Of a stretch of DNA of 7,960 nt, positions 1 to 6,495 are shown one piece after another. The stretch's first letter is position 1. Each line of letters opens with the position of its first letter. The stretch comes from Burkholderia sp. Its GTDB lineage: Bacteria > Pseudomonadota > Gammaproteobacteria > Burkholderiales > Burkholderiaceae. The notes beneath the pieces are model-generated. The model was not told where the DNA came from. It made no database searches and saw only the letters and a list, made by a program, of their open reading frames with translations. The position numbers and the translations under genes were made by a program. The stretch lies in NCBI GenBank assembly GCA_028292565.1, contig JAQGMD010000222.1, positions 1 through 7,960 of the forward strand, read 5' to 3'.

Positions 1-177
1 TTGTATCCGGGGGATGTCTCGTAGTTGCTCCAAATGCTGTCGACATAGTCAGGGGTTGTGCCACCGGCATGGTTCCATCCCTGGACGGAAAAAAGAGACT
101 ATGAGGGGGTGTGCCGGATCGGGCTATGCGTTTTGTTGCAACGATTGCAACCGGGCGTGGCGGAGGGGAACGGGAGT
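1..177. other. Short edge region without a supported gene
   Basis: This stretch lies beyond the 3' end of the GspE-like gene and touches the left edge. I see no tRNA, no intrinsic terminator and no convincing complete gene. It holds a perfect 7-bp inverted repeat, GTTGCAA/TTGCAAC with loop CGA, at 135-151. A weaker hairpin with arms 73-79 and 84-90 is also present. Neither is followed by a T-run on either strand. On the minus strand an ATG at 45-47 opens a frame that stays open to the edge (reading MSTAFGATTRHPPDT). It could be the start of a leftward gene, but it has no recognisable ribosome binding site and too few codons to judge. Confidence 0.4.
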
Positions 178-1959
178 TCAGGTGAGTGCGGAAGTGACCT
201 TCAATACTTCCTCGGCGGTGGTCATGCCTTCCGCGATCTTCATCGCGCCCGCCACCCGCAGCGGCTTCAGTCCGTCCGCCATGCTTTGCTGCCGCAGCGC
301 ATGGATGTCCGTTTCTTCCTTGATCAGCTTGGAGAACGGTTGCGAAACAGTCAGCAACTCGTAAAGCCCGGTACGGCCCCGATAGCCGGTCTGGCGGCAT
401 TCCGGACAGCCGACCGGCCGATAAACGGTGGCGGGTTTCGGGATGCTGCGGCCTTCGCAGAGGCTTTGCCAGACGTCGTCCATCATTTCCTCGCCCGGCG
501 CTTTGCAGTCGGGGCACAAGGTACGTACCAACCGTTGCGCCATGATGCCGATCAACGTCGTTTCGAGCAGGTAGTAGGGCACGCCCAGTTCCAGCAGGCG
601 CATGACCGCGGATGGCGCGTCGTTGGTATGCAGTGTCGATAACACCAGGTGGCCGGTCAGCGCGGCCTGGATGGCCATCTCCGCGGTTTCGAGGTCGCGG
701 ATTTCGCCCACCATGATGATGTCTGGATCCTGCCGCATCAGCGCGCGCACGCCATCGGCAAACGACAGGTCTATGCCATGCTGGACCTGCATCTGGTTGA
801 ACGATCCTTCGACCATTTCAATCGGGTCTTCCACCGTGCAGACGTTGACCTCCGATGTCGCAAGCGCTTTCAAAGTGGTATAGAGCGTGGTGGTCTTGCC
901 GGAGCCGGTAGGACCGGTGACCAGGATGATTCCATGTGGCCGGCTGGTCAGGTGGTCCCAACGCTTCGCGTCGTCCGGTGGAAAGCCGAGTTCAGGCAGG
1001 GTCTTGACCACTACCTCCGGATCGAAAATCCGCATCACCAGCTTTTCGCCGAAGGCGGTAGGCAAGGTCGACAGGCGCAGTTCGATCTCCTGTCCACCGG
1101 CGGTGCGGGTCTTGATGCGGCCGTCCTGCGGGCGGCGCTTTTCGATCACGTCCATGCGGCCCAATAACTTGATGCGCGCGGTCATGGCGATCATGACAAT
1201 CGCCGGCACCTGATATACCTGGTGCAGGATGCCATCGATGCGGAACCGGATCGCGCCCATGTCGCGCTTCGGTTCAAGATGGATATCCGATGCTCGCTGC
1301 TCGAACGCGTATTGCCATAGCCAGTCGACGATGTTGACGATGTGCTGGTCGTTGGCGTCGACTTGCTTGTTGTTTTTCCCGAGTTCGACCAGTTGCTCGA
1401 AATTGTTGCGCAGTGCGAGGTCCTGGCCGTTCGATTTATGCGCGCCCTTGATCGACTTGGCGAGCGTAAAGAACTGCGACGTATATTGGGCGATGTCGAG
1501 CGGGTTGGCGATCACCAGCCTGACGTTGCGCCGCGTGACCTTGGAAATTTCCGCTTCCCATTCGCTGATGAACGGCTCGGCTGTGGCAATGACCACCTCG
1601 GTCGGCGTCATCTCCAGTGGCAGGATGTTGAAGCGGGCCGCATAGGTCGCCGACATTACATCCGCGACGCGCGTGAAATCGATCTTCAGCGGGTCGATTC
1701 GGGTAAACGGCAGTTTGACTTTGGCGGCCACCCATTCGGTCAGCGCGTCCAGCGTGAGCAATTTGTGCGGCGGTGTCGCTGTTTGCAGCTTGCATTGCGC
1801 GACGGCGACGAGCGGGTGCATCGCGATCGATGAATTCCTGAGAATTCCCTGCGCCTGATTGTAGGCCGCCTTGACCTCCGGTTTGGGGATCACGCCGTCA
1901 GCCATCAGCCAGGTAAAAATCTGTTGCAGGTCGAGGGCTTTGCGGGCGGCTTTGTTCAT
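178..1959 (-). CDS. GspE/PulE/PilB-family secretion or type IV pilus ATPase
   Basis: Predicted cytoplasmic hexameric ATPase that powers pseudopilus or pilus assembly in type II secretion or type IV pilus machines. Numbering from the ATG at 1959 gives 593 residues. An N-terminal region (about 75-165, including LPFTRIDPLKIDF) resembles the GspE/MshE N-terminal domain. The ATPase core follows from about residue 200: ASDIHLEP, Walker A GPTGSGKT (349-356), Asp box TVEDPIE (375-381), Walker B ending in GEIRD with the catalytic Glu near 419, and the His box ending LSTLHTNDA. The zinc tetracysteine pair CPDC (482-485) and CPEC (518-521) is intact, so the enzyme looks complete. A TTG at 1995 would add 12 residues; I prefer the ATG, although neither has a strong ribosome binding site. 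No gsp or pil partner genes are in the window, so GspE versus PilB cannot be decided. It lies 64 nt after the spermidine-synthase-like gene and is probably cotranscribed with it. Confidence 0.93.
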   Translation of the reverse strand: MNKAARKALDLQQIFTWLMADGVIPKPEVKAAYNQAQGILRNSSIAMHPLVAVAQCKLQTATPPHKLLTLDALTEWVAAKVKLPFTRIDPLKIDFTRVADVMSATYAARFNILPLEMTPTEVVIATAEPFISEWEAEISKVTRRNVRLVIANPLDIAQYTSQFFTLAKSIKGAHKSNGQDLALRNNFEQLVELGKNNKQVDANDQHIVNIVDWLWQYAFEQRASDIHLEPKRDMGAIRFRIDGILHQVYQVPAIVMIAMTARIKLLGRMDVIEKRRPQDGRIKTRTAGGQEIELRLSTLPTAFGEKLVMRIFDPEVVVKTLPELGFPPDDAKRWDHLTSRPHGIILVTGPTGSGKTTTLYTTLKALATSEVNVCTVEDPIEMVEGSFNQMQVQHGIDLSFADGVRALMRQDPDIIMVGEIRDLETAEMAIQAALTGHLVLSTLHTNDAPSAVMRLLELGVPYYLLETTLIGIMAQRLVRTLCPDCKAPGEEMMDDVWQSLCEGRSIPKPATVYRPVGCPECRQTGYRGRTGLYELLTVSQPFSKLIKEETDIHALRQQSMADGLKPLRVAGAMKIAEGMTTAEEVLKVTSALT

Positions 1960-2023
1960 AGGTGGATGGCTGGACCGATCAGTGCAAAAGGGCAACGGAT
2001 GACCGTTGGGATGCTACCACAGC

Positions 2024-2842
2024 CTAAACCGATTCTAGCGCCTGCCAGGCCTTGATGCCATTTACCCACGATTTGGCGGGGAGTTTTGTGGCTTCAGTGA
2101 TGCGTGATGCAATCTCATAGAGCTCAGGCACATTGAGTTCGCGCGCGGTCTTGAATGCAATCGCGACAACGTTCCCTTCGTGGACTTCCGGAAGGCAGAT
2201 GATTTCATCAAAAAATGGGCGCATCGCTTTCAGGTTTTTCACATAGCTCGGATGATCGCCGAACAGGTTGACCGTCATGACGCCGTCCGCGGACAGGCAG
2301 TCGGCGCACGCGGCATAGAATTCCGGCGTATCGAGCACCGGGCCGCGCGCGGTGGCGTCGTACAGGTCGACTTGCAGTGCATCGACCGTGCCGTGGTTCG
2401 CATCGTCGGTGACGAAGCCCATCGCGTCCATTTCTATCACCGTCAAACGCCCGTCATTGGAAGGCAGCTTGAACATTGATTCACATATCGCAATCACCGA
2501 CGGGTTCAGCTCGATCGCCGTGACCTGTGCCTGCGGAAATTGCCGGTAGCAGAACTTGGTCAATGCGCCGGTGCCCAGCCCGAGTTGCACGATATTCCGG
2601 GGTTCGCGGTTGAACAGCATCCACGCCATCATCTGCTGCGCGTATTCAAGCTCGATCCAGTCGGGCTTGCGGAGGCGCATGGCGCCTTGCACCCACTCGG
2701 TGCCGAAATGCAGGAAGCGTACTCCGTCCTGCTCGGACAGCGTGACCGCAGCAAATTTTGGTTTGCGCGGCTTGGCCGGGTCTTTGCCCGGGCCGGATTT
2801 TCGATTGGCTTGCGCTTCGATGGATTTGCGTTTGATAAGCAT
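2024..2842 (-). CDS. Spermidine-synthase-like (SpeE-fold) methyltransferase-type protein
   Basis: A 272-residue protein with a Rossmann-like SAM/decarboxy-SAM binding core. Visible motifs are QLGLGTGALTKF (86-97, the glycine-rich nucleotide loop), AIELNP (109-114, acidic residue after strand 2), and VDLYDATARGP (158-168), which sits where polyamine synthases carry their catalytic DxxD segment. The first 30 or so residues are Lys/Arg/Pro-rich and probably flexible. Only a reduced N-terminal beta segment (about 31-70) precedes the core, and the usual polyamine-synthase N-terminal signature is not evident. It is therefore safest to call it a spermidine-synthase-like protein; true putrescine aminopropyltransferase activity is not shown. 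The start is ATG with a modest GGCGGA sequence about 8 nt upstream. It sits 47 nt downstream of the glycosylase gene and just upstream of the GspE-like gene, suggesting one transcription unit. Confidence 0.85.
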   Translation of the reverse strand: MLIKRKSIEAQANRKSGPGKDPAKPRKPKFAAVTLSEQDGVRFLHFGTEWVQGAMRLRKPDWIELEYAQQMMAWMLFNREPRNIVQLGLGTGALTKFCYRQFPQAQVTAIELNPSVIAICESMFKLPSNDGRLTVIEMDAMGFVTDDANHGTVDALQVDLYDATARGPVLDTPEFYAACADCLSADGVMTVNLFGDHPSYVKNLKAMRPFFDEIICLPEVHEGNVVAIAFKTARELNVPELYEIASRITEATKLPAKSWVNGIKAWQALESV

Positions 2843-2889
2843 ATGTCTGTTCCGCCGGTGTGGCAGCGACTATAAAAACTTCAGCGATT

Positions 2890-3396
2890 TTACAGAAGGA
2901 TCCGCTGCCACACCGTGAGTTTTTGATCGAATGAAAGCTGGGCATTGGCCGGCGAAGACGAGGGCAGCACCAGCGTCCCGAATCCGGCAGCGGCGAATTG
3001 CGGCTCGAACTTGCCCGAAGTCTTGCCGTTGAAGCAAATGCGTTTCAGCGCGGGGCATAGCTGTTTTAGCACATTGAAGTCATTCGCCTGGGCGCTGCGG
3101 ATGGCGCTGTCGAGGCTGCCCTCTCGTTGGCACACGTCGATCACATCCCATAAGCCGATGTTGTGCGCCCGCAGTCTTTGCAGTCGTTTTTCGTATGGCA
3201 GCCCGACCAGGGCCTCGCCCAGGATCGCCGACAGCAGACGCCAGAACTGATTGCGCGGATGGGCGTAGTATTGTTGTACCGCCAACGAAGCTTCGCCAGG
3301 AAAACTGCCGAGGATGAGGGTATGGGTGTCGTGATCGAGAACCGGCGGGAAGCCGGCGCGCAGTGGAGACGGTGCGGAGGCGGGCATGAAGGCCAT
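2890..3396 (-). CDS. DNA-deoxyinosine (hypoxanthine) glycosylase, uracil-DNA glycosylase superfamily family 6
   Basis: Predicted base-excision-repair glycosylase that removes deaminated bases, chiefly hypoxanthine, from DNA. Counted from the ATG at 3396 it has 168 residues. The family-6 signatures are clear: LILGSFPGEASL (27-38), QQYYAHPRNQFW (41-52, with the conserved Asn49), GLWDVI (81-86), FNGKTSG (122-128) and LPSSSPAN (144-151). This is the usual size for the family, and both active-site motifs are complete. Alternative starts are ATG at 3387 (three residues shorter) and TTG at 3438 (14 longer). I choose 3396 because family members normally have about 20 residues before the first motif; no strong ribosome binding site settles it. 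It is the first gene of the putative three-gene minus-strand unit and is divergent from the dehydrogenase. Substrate preference is inferred from family assignment, not shown here. Confidence 0.88.
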   Translation of the reverse strand: MAFMPASAPSPLRAGFPPVLDHDTHTLILGSFPGEASLAVQQYYAHPRNQFWRLLSAILGEALVGLPYEKRLQRLRAHNIGLWDVIDVCQREGSLDSAIRSAQANDFNVLKQLCPALKRICFNGKTSGKFEPQFAAAGFGTLVLPSSSPANAQLSFDQKLTVWQRILL

Positions 3397-3441
3397 TTTA
3401 CCGGAGAGGCAGCGAACGACGGACGCGTATTTCGCCAACTT

Positions 3442-3446
3442 GGAGG
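3442..3446 (+). promoter_or_regulatory. Ribosome binding site of the short-chain dehydrogenase
   Basis: GGAGG lies 9 nt before the ATG at 3456, the strongest Shine-Dalgarno match in the window. It fixes the dehydrogenase start. It sits within the 59-nt gap between the divergent glycosylase (ATG 3396) and the dehydrogenase. Confidence 0.8.
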
Positions 3447-3455
3447 AATTGTCTG

Positions 3456-4205
3456 ATGAATAACAAAGTGATGATCATCACCGGCGGCAGTCGGGGCATC
3501 GGCGCCGCCACGGCGAACCTCGCCGCGGAGCAGGGGTACGCCGTATGTGTGAACTATCTGCACAGCCGCGAGGCGGCGGACGGCGTGGCCAATGCCATCA
3601 AAGTCCTCGGCGGCGAAGCGATCGCGGTGCAGGGCGATGTCTCCTCCGAGGCTGATGTAATGCGATTGTTCGAGATGGTCGACCGGACACTGGGACGTGT
3701 TACGGCGTTAGTTAATAATGCCGGTGTGCTGGAGCGTCAGATGCGCGTCGACGACATGGACGCCGCGCGCTTGAACCGTGTGCTGGCTACGAATGTGACG
3801 GGCAGTTTTCTCTGCGCGCGCGAAGCGATCCGGCGCATGTCGACCAAACACGGCGGGGCGGGAGGGGCGATCGTCAACGTCTCGTCCGCCGCGTCCCGCC
3901 TGGGGTCGCCCAACGAGTATGTGGACTATGCAGCCTCCAAGGGCGCGATCGATTCTATGACCATCGGCCTGTCGAAGGAAGTCGCGGGCGAAGGGATACG
4001 CGTGAACGCCGTGCGTCCCGGCGTGATCTATACAGATATCCATGCGAGTGGTGGTGAGCCGGGGCGGGTGGACCGGCTCAAGGTCATGGTGCCGATGCAG
4101 CGTGGCGGCGACCCGATTGAGGTCGCGCAGGCCATTTTGTGGCTGTTGTCGGACCAGGCATCTTATACGACGGGGTCGTTTATTGAAGTTACTGGGGGCA
4201 GGTAG
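3456..4205 (+). CDS. Short-chain dehydrogenase/reductase (SDR), YgfF-like
   Basis: NAD(P)-dependent classical SDR oxidoreductase of 249 residues, the normal length for a single-domain SDR. The cofactor loop TGGSRGIG (9-16), the NNAG motif (87-90), the structural Asn in ATNVTG (113), the catalytic serine region NVSSAAS (141-147), and YAASK with Tyr158 and Lys162 are all present. The segment RLGSPNEYVDYAASKGAID, HASGGEPGRVDR (196-207) and PMQRGG (213-218) closely match what I recall of E. coli YgfF, annotated as a putative glucose 1-dehydrogenase of uncertain substrate. FabG-like or sugar dehydrogenase activity is therefore a family guess only. The ATG has a strong GGAGG 9 nt upstream. The gene is monocistronic by context: divergent from the glycosylase and convergent with htpG. 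Confidence 0.93.
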   Translation: MNNKVMIITGGSRGIGAATANLAAEQGYAVCVNYLHSREAADGVANAIKVLGGEAIAVQGDVSSEADVMRLFEMVDRTLGRVTALVNNAGVLERQMRVDDMDAARLNRVLATNVTGSFLCAREAIRRMSTKHGGAGGAIVNVSSAASRLGSPNEYVDYAASKGAIDSMTIGLSKEVAGEGIRVNAVRPGVIYTDIHASGGEPGRVDRLKVMVPMQRGGDPIEVAQAILWLLSDQASYTTGSFIEVTGGR

Positions 4206-4247
4206 AGTTACACGAAGTTTCGGAACTGCATATCAAGTAGATAGGAC

Positions 4248-4277
4248 GCAGGTGTTGGGATTTGTATCCCCACCTGC
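4248..4277. repeat. Strong hairpin after the dehydrogenase gene
   Basis: Inverted repeat: GCAGGTG (4248-4254) pairs with CACCTGC (4271-4277) and GGGAT (4257-4261) with ATCCC (4266-4270), around a TTGT loop with a 2-nt TT bulge on the left arm. This gives 12 base pairs in total. It begins 43 nt after the dehydrogenase stop codon. No T-run follows on either strand, so it is not a canonical intrinsic terminator. It may protect the 3' end of the dehydrogenase mRNA or assist termination. Confidence 0.6.
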
Positions 4278-4303
4278 ATCTCAGGTATGCGAGACGCCGC
4301 GCA

Positions 4304-4315
4304 CTTATGCATAAG
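4304..4315. repeat. Perfect 12-bp palindrome CTTATGCATAAG
   Basis: CTTATGCATAAG is exactly self-complementary, with no spacer, in the intergenic region between the convergent dehydrogenase and htpG genes. It has the size of a dimeric-regulator site, but its place between two gene ends argues against an operator role. Chance is possible in an AT-rich gap. Confidence 0.3.
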
Positions 4316-4320
4316 CCGTC

Positions 4321-4349
4321 AAATAAAAAAGGAGGGCGAGCCCTCCTTT
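4321..4349 (-). terminator. Intrinsic terminator of htpG
   Basis: Read on the minus strand, AAAGGAGGG-CTCG-CCCTCCTTT forms a 9-bp perfect stem (4328-4349) with a CTCG tetraloop, followed immediately by TTTTTTATTT (4321-4330, partly shared with the stem base). It lies 17 nt beyond the htpG stop codon. The reverse orientation has only TTT after the stem, so it would be a weak terminator for the converging dehydrogenase. Confidence 0.9.
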
Positions 4350-4366
4350 GACCATTAAGCCGGTGA

Positions 4367-6280
4367 CTATTTCCCCGCCATCGCCAACAACATCTCATTC
4401 AACCGCTTCACGAACCCGGCCGGATCGGACAGCGTGCCGCCTTCCGCCAGCGAAGCCTGGTCGAATAGCAGATGCGACCAATCGTCGAATTTCGCGTCCT
4501 CATACTTCAGCCGCTGCACCAGAGCATGCTCCGGATTGATTTCCAGGATGGGTTTGGATTCCGGCGCATTCTGTCCCGCTGCTTTCAACATGCGCAGCAG
4601 GTTGCCGGACAACTCATTTTCGTCCGCGACCAGGCAGGCGGGCGAATCCGTCAGGCGGAAAGTGACGCGCACATCCTTGGCTTTGTCGGCCAGCGCGGTC
4701 TTCATCTTTTCAATCAGGTCCTTGTACTGCGCTTCGGTTTCTTCGTGCTGCTTTTTCTCGGATTCGTCCTCCAGCTTGCCAAGGTCGAGATCACCCTTGG
4801 CGACCGACACCAGTTCCTTGCCTTCGAAGTCGTGCAGGAAGGACAGCATCCACTCGTCGACGCGGTCGGTCATCAGCAGTACTTCGAGGCCTTTCTTGCG
4901 GAAGATTTCCAGGTGCGGGCTGTTTTTCGCGGCGGGATAGGAATCGGCGGCGACGTAATAAATCTTGTCCTGGCCTTCCTTCATGCGGCTGACATAGTCG
5001 GCGAACGCAACGCTCTGTACGTCACTGTCGTTGTGCGTCGACGCGAAGCGCAACAGCTTGGCGATACGCTCCTTGTTGGCATGGTCTTCGCCGATGCCTT
5101 CCTTCAGCACCTGGCCGAATTCCTTCCAGAAGGTCGCGTATTTGTCTTTCTGTTCCTGTTCTTCGCTGGTGGCCATTTCTTCCAGCACTCCGAGCACACG
5201 CTTGGTCGAACCCTCGCGTATGACGCGCACATCGCGCGATTCCTGAAGGATTTCGCGCGAGACGTTGAGCGGCAGGTCGGAGGAATCGATCACGCCTTTG
5301 ACGAAGCGCAGGTAGATCGGCAACAGCTGTTCCGCATCATCCATGATGTAGACGCGCTTCACATAGAGCTTGAGGCCGCCGCGCTTGTTGCGGTCCCACA
5401 GGTCGAATGGCGCGTGCGACGGGATGAAGAGCAGTTGCGTGTATTCGCTGCGGCCTTCGACGCGGTTGTGGGTATATGCCAGCGGCGCTTCGAAGTCATG
5501 CGCGACGTGCTTGTAGAACTCGTTGTATTGCTCCGGCGTGATATCGGATTTGCTGCGTGCCCACAGGGCGCTGGCCTGGTTGACGGTTTCCAGCTCTTCC
5601 TGGACTACCGTTTCCTTTTTGGTTTCATCCCATTCCTCTTTCTGCATCAGGATCGGCAGCGAGATGTGGTCGGAGTACTTGCGGATGATGGCCTTGAGCT
5701 TCCATGAGGAGAGGAACTCATCCTCGCCTTCACGCAGGTGCAGGGTGATGTCGGTGCCGCGCGTTGGCTTGTCGATGGACTCGACGCTGAAATCGCCTTC
5801 GCCGGCCGACTCCCAGCGCACGCCTTCGCTCGCGGGCAGACCGGCGCGACGCGTTTCAACGGTGATCTTGTCGGCGATGATGAACGCCGAGTAGAAGCCG
5901 ACGCCGAACTGGCCGATCAGCGCCGCGTCCTTCTGCTGGTCGCCCGACAGTTTCGAGAAAAATTCCCTGGTGCCCGACTTGGCAATGGTGCCGAGGTGCT
6001 CGATCGCCTCTTCCCGGCTCATGCCGATGCCGTTGTCCGAAATCGTAATGGTGCGTGCGTCTTTATCGAAGGTGACGCGGATTTTCAGATCAGGGTCGGT
6101 TTCGAACAGTTCGCCGTGGTTGATCGCTTCGAAGCGCAGCTTGTCCGCCGCGTCGGATGCGTTTGAGACCAGCTCGCGCAGGAAGATTTCCTTGTTGGAA
6201 TACAAGGAATGAATCATCAGTTGCAGCAGCTGTTTGACTTCTGCCTGAAAACCAAGGGTTTGCTTTTCGGATGCGGCCAT
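4367..6280 (-). CDS. htpG: HtpG, bacterial Hsp90 chaperone
   Basis: ATP-dependent cytosolic dimeric chaperone of the Hsp90 family, 637 residues, the usual bacterial length. The N-terminal GHKL ATPase domain shows [11 protein letters not shown] (34-44, catalytic Glu36 and Mg-binding Asn40), SDNGIGM (81-87), the lid region IAKSGT (99-104) and GQFGVGFYS (123-131). The middle domain has [12 protein letters not shown] (339-350), with the Arg of NVSRE that contacts the ATP phosphate. The charged eukaryotic linker and the MEEVD tail are absent, as expected for HtpG. The ATG start is supported by GAGG 5 nt upstream, and the stop by an intrinsic terminator 17 nt downstream. A near-consensus sigma-32 promoter at 6496-6524 indicates heat-shock control through a long leader. 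Codon pattern and motifs are uninterrupted. Confidence 0.99.
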   Translation of the reverse strand: MAASEKQTLGFQAEVKQLLQLMIHSLYSNKEIFLRELVSNASDAADKLRFEAINHGELFETDPDLKIRVTFDKDARTITISDNGIGMSREEAIEHLGTIAKSGTREFFSKLSGDQQKDAALIGQFGVGFYSAFIIADKITVETRRAGLPASEGVRWESAGEGDFSVESIDKPTRGTDITLHLREGEDEFLSSWKLKAIIRKYSDHISLPILMQKEEWDETKKETVVQEELETVNQASALWARSKSDITPEQYNEFYKHVAHDFEAPLAYTHNRVEGRSEYTQLLFIPSHAPFDLWDRNKRGGLKLYVKRVYIMDDAEQLLPIYLRFVKGVIDSSDLPLNVSREILQESRDVRVIREGSTKRVLGVLEEMATSEEQEQKDKYATFWKEFGQVLKEGIGEDHANKERIAKLLRFASTHNDSDVQSVAFADYVSRMKEGQDKIYYVAADSYPAAKNSPHLEIFRKKGLEVLLMTDRVDEWMLSFLHDFEGKELVSVAKGDLDLGKLEDESEKKQHEETEAQYKDLIEKMKTALADKAKDVRVTFRLTDSPACLVADENELSGNLLRMLKAAGQNAPESKPILEINPEHALVQRLKYEDAKFDDWSHLLFDQASLAEGGTLSDPAGFVKRLNEMLLAMAGK

Positions 6281-6285
6281 TATTA

Positions 6286-6289
6286 CCTC
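6286..6289 (-). promoter_or_regulatory. Ribosome binding site of htpG
   Basis: On the minus strand, TTGAGGTAATA precedes the ATG at 6280. The GAGG core is 5 nt from the start codon, a short but workable spacing, and supports this start. Confidence 0.65.
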
Positions 6290-6301
6290 AAGAGTCAGTT
6301 G

Positions 6302-6319
6302 GGACGGTTAGGACGGTTA
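6302..6319. repeat. Tandem 9-bp repeat in the htpG leader
   Basis: GGACGGTTA occurs twice head to tail (6302-6310, 6311-6319). On the mRNA strand this is UAACCGUCC twice, ending 12 nt before the GAGG ribosome binding site. No function is evident; it could be a slippage-prone duplication or a protein or RNA contact site. Confidence 0.6.
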
Positions 6320-6334
6320 GATATTGCTACGACT

Positions 6335-6375
6335 ACTGAGCATGCAGTAAGTGAGTGACAGAATGAATGCTCAGT
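6335..6375. repeat. 9-bp inverted repeat in the htpG leader
   Basis: ACTGAGCAT (6335-6343) and ATGCTCAGT (6367-6375) are perfect reverse complements separated by 23 nt. The right arm directly abuts the REP-like element at 6376. In the htpG mRNA it could form a stem-loop about 55 nt before the start codon. Confidence 0.5.
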
Positions 6376-6415
6376 CCCTCACCCCGACCCTCTCCCGCGC
6401 TGCGGAAGAGGGGAG
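6376..6415. repeat. REP-like extragenic palindrome
   Basis: The sequence begins CCCTCACCCCGACCCTCTCC, which resembles a class of REP-type intergenic repeats seen in many proteobacteria. Its arms 6388-6398 and 6402-6412 pair at 10 of 11 positions around loop GCT. On the minus (htpG mRNA) strand the single mismatch becomes a U-G wobble, so the RNA stem is continuous. Only one copy is in this window, so repetitiveness in the genome is inferred. Confidence 0.6.
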
Positions 6416-6422
6416 CGATCAG

Positions 6423-6465
6423 CAGTAAATGGAGGACAACAACCACAGTTGCCATTCATTTACTG
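6423..6465. repeat. Long imperfect hairpin between mocR-like gene and htpG
   Basis: CAGTAAATG (6423-6431) and CATTTACTG (6457-6465) are perfect 9-bp complements. Inside them further pairs form (A6433-T6455, GG 6434-6435 with CC 6452-6453, CAAC 6437-6440 with GTTG 6448-6451), with single-base bulges and a 7-nt loop, about 16 pairs in all. It has no T-run on the minus strand, so it is not a canonical terminator for the upstream regulator gene. It would lie near the 5' end of a sigma-32-driven htpG transcript. Confidence 0.6.
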
Positions 6466-6495
6466 AAAAACCAATAGAAAATCGCAATATCCGCC

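Noticed and set aside
1..47. Start of a minus-strand gene running off the left edge (ATG at 45-47)
   Set aside because: Only 15 codons are visible, with no ribosome binding site and no recognisable motif; mentioned in the edge-region entry but not annotated.
135..151. Inverted repeat GTTGCAA/TTGCAAC as terminator of the GspE-like gene
   Set aside because: No T-run follows on the minus strand (it continues AAAACG); the stem is short and AT-containing.
14..364. Cys-rich plus-strand frame (reads CSKCC, CNDC) starting in the left edge region
   Set aside because: More than half overlaps the GspE-like gene antisense, the cysteines do not form a known zinc-finger spacing, and the frame has no ribosome binding site.
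58..642. 194-codon plus-strand frame at the left end
   Set aside because: Mostly antisense to the C-terminal zinc and ATPase region of the GspE-like gene; no recognisable domain.
3397..3455. Sigma-70 promoters for the divergent glycosylase and dehydrogenase
   Set aside because: No -35/-10 pair with acceptable spacing could be defended on either strand.
4472..5707. 411-codon open frame on the plus strand, antisense to htpG
   Set aside because: It lies wholly inside the certain htpG gene, has composition typical of an antisense shadow frame in GC-rich DNA, and shows no recognisable domain or ribosome binding site.
6281..6325. RNA thermometer of ROSE or fourU type masking the htpG ribosome binding site
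   Set aside because: I could not find a convincing complementary segment near the GAGG core by eye; only an RNA fold calculation would justify the claim.
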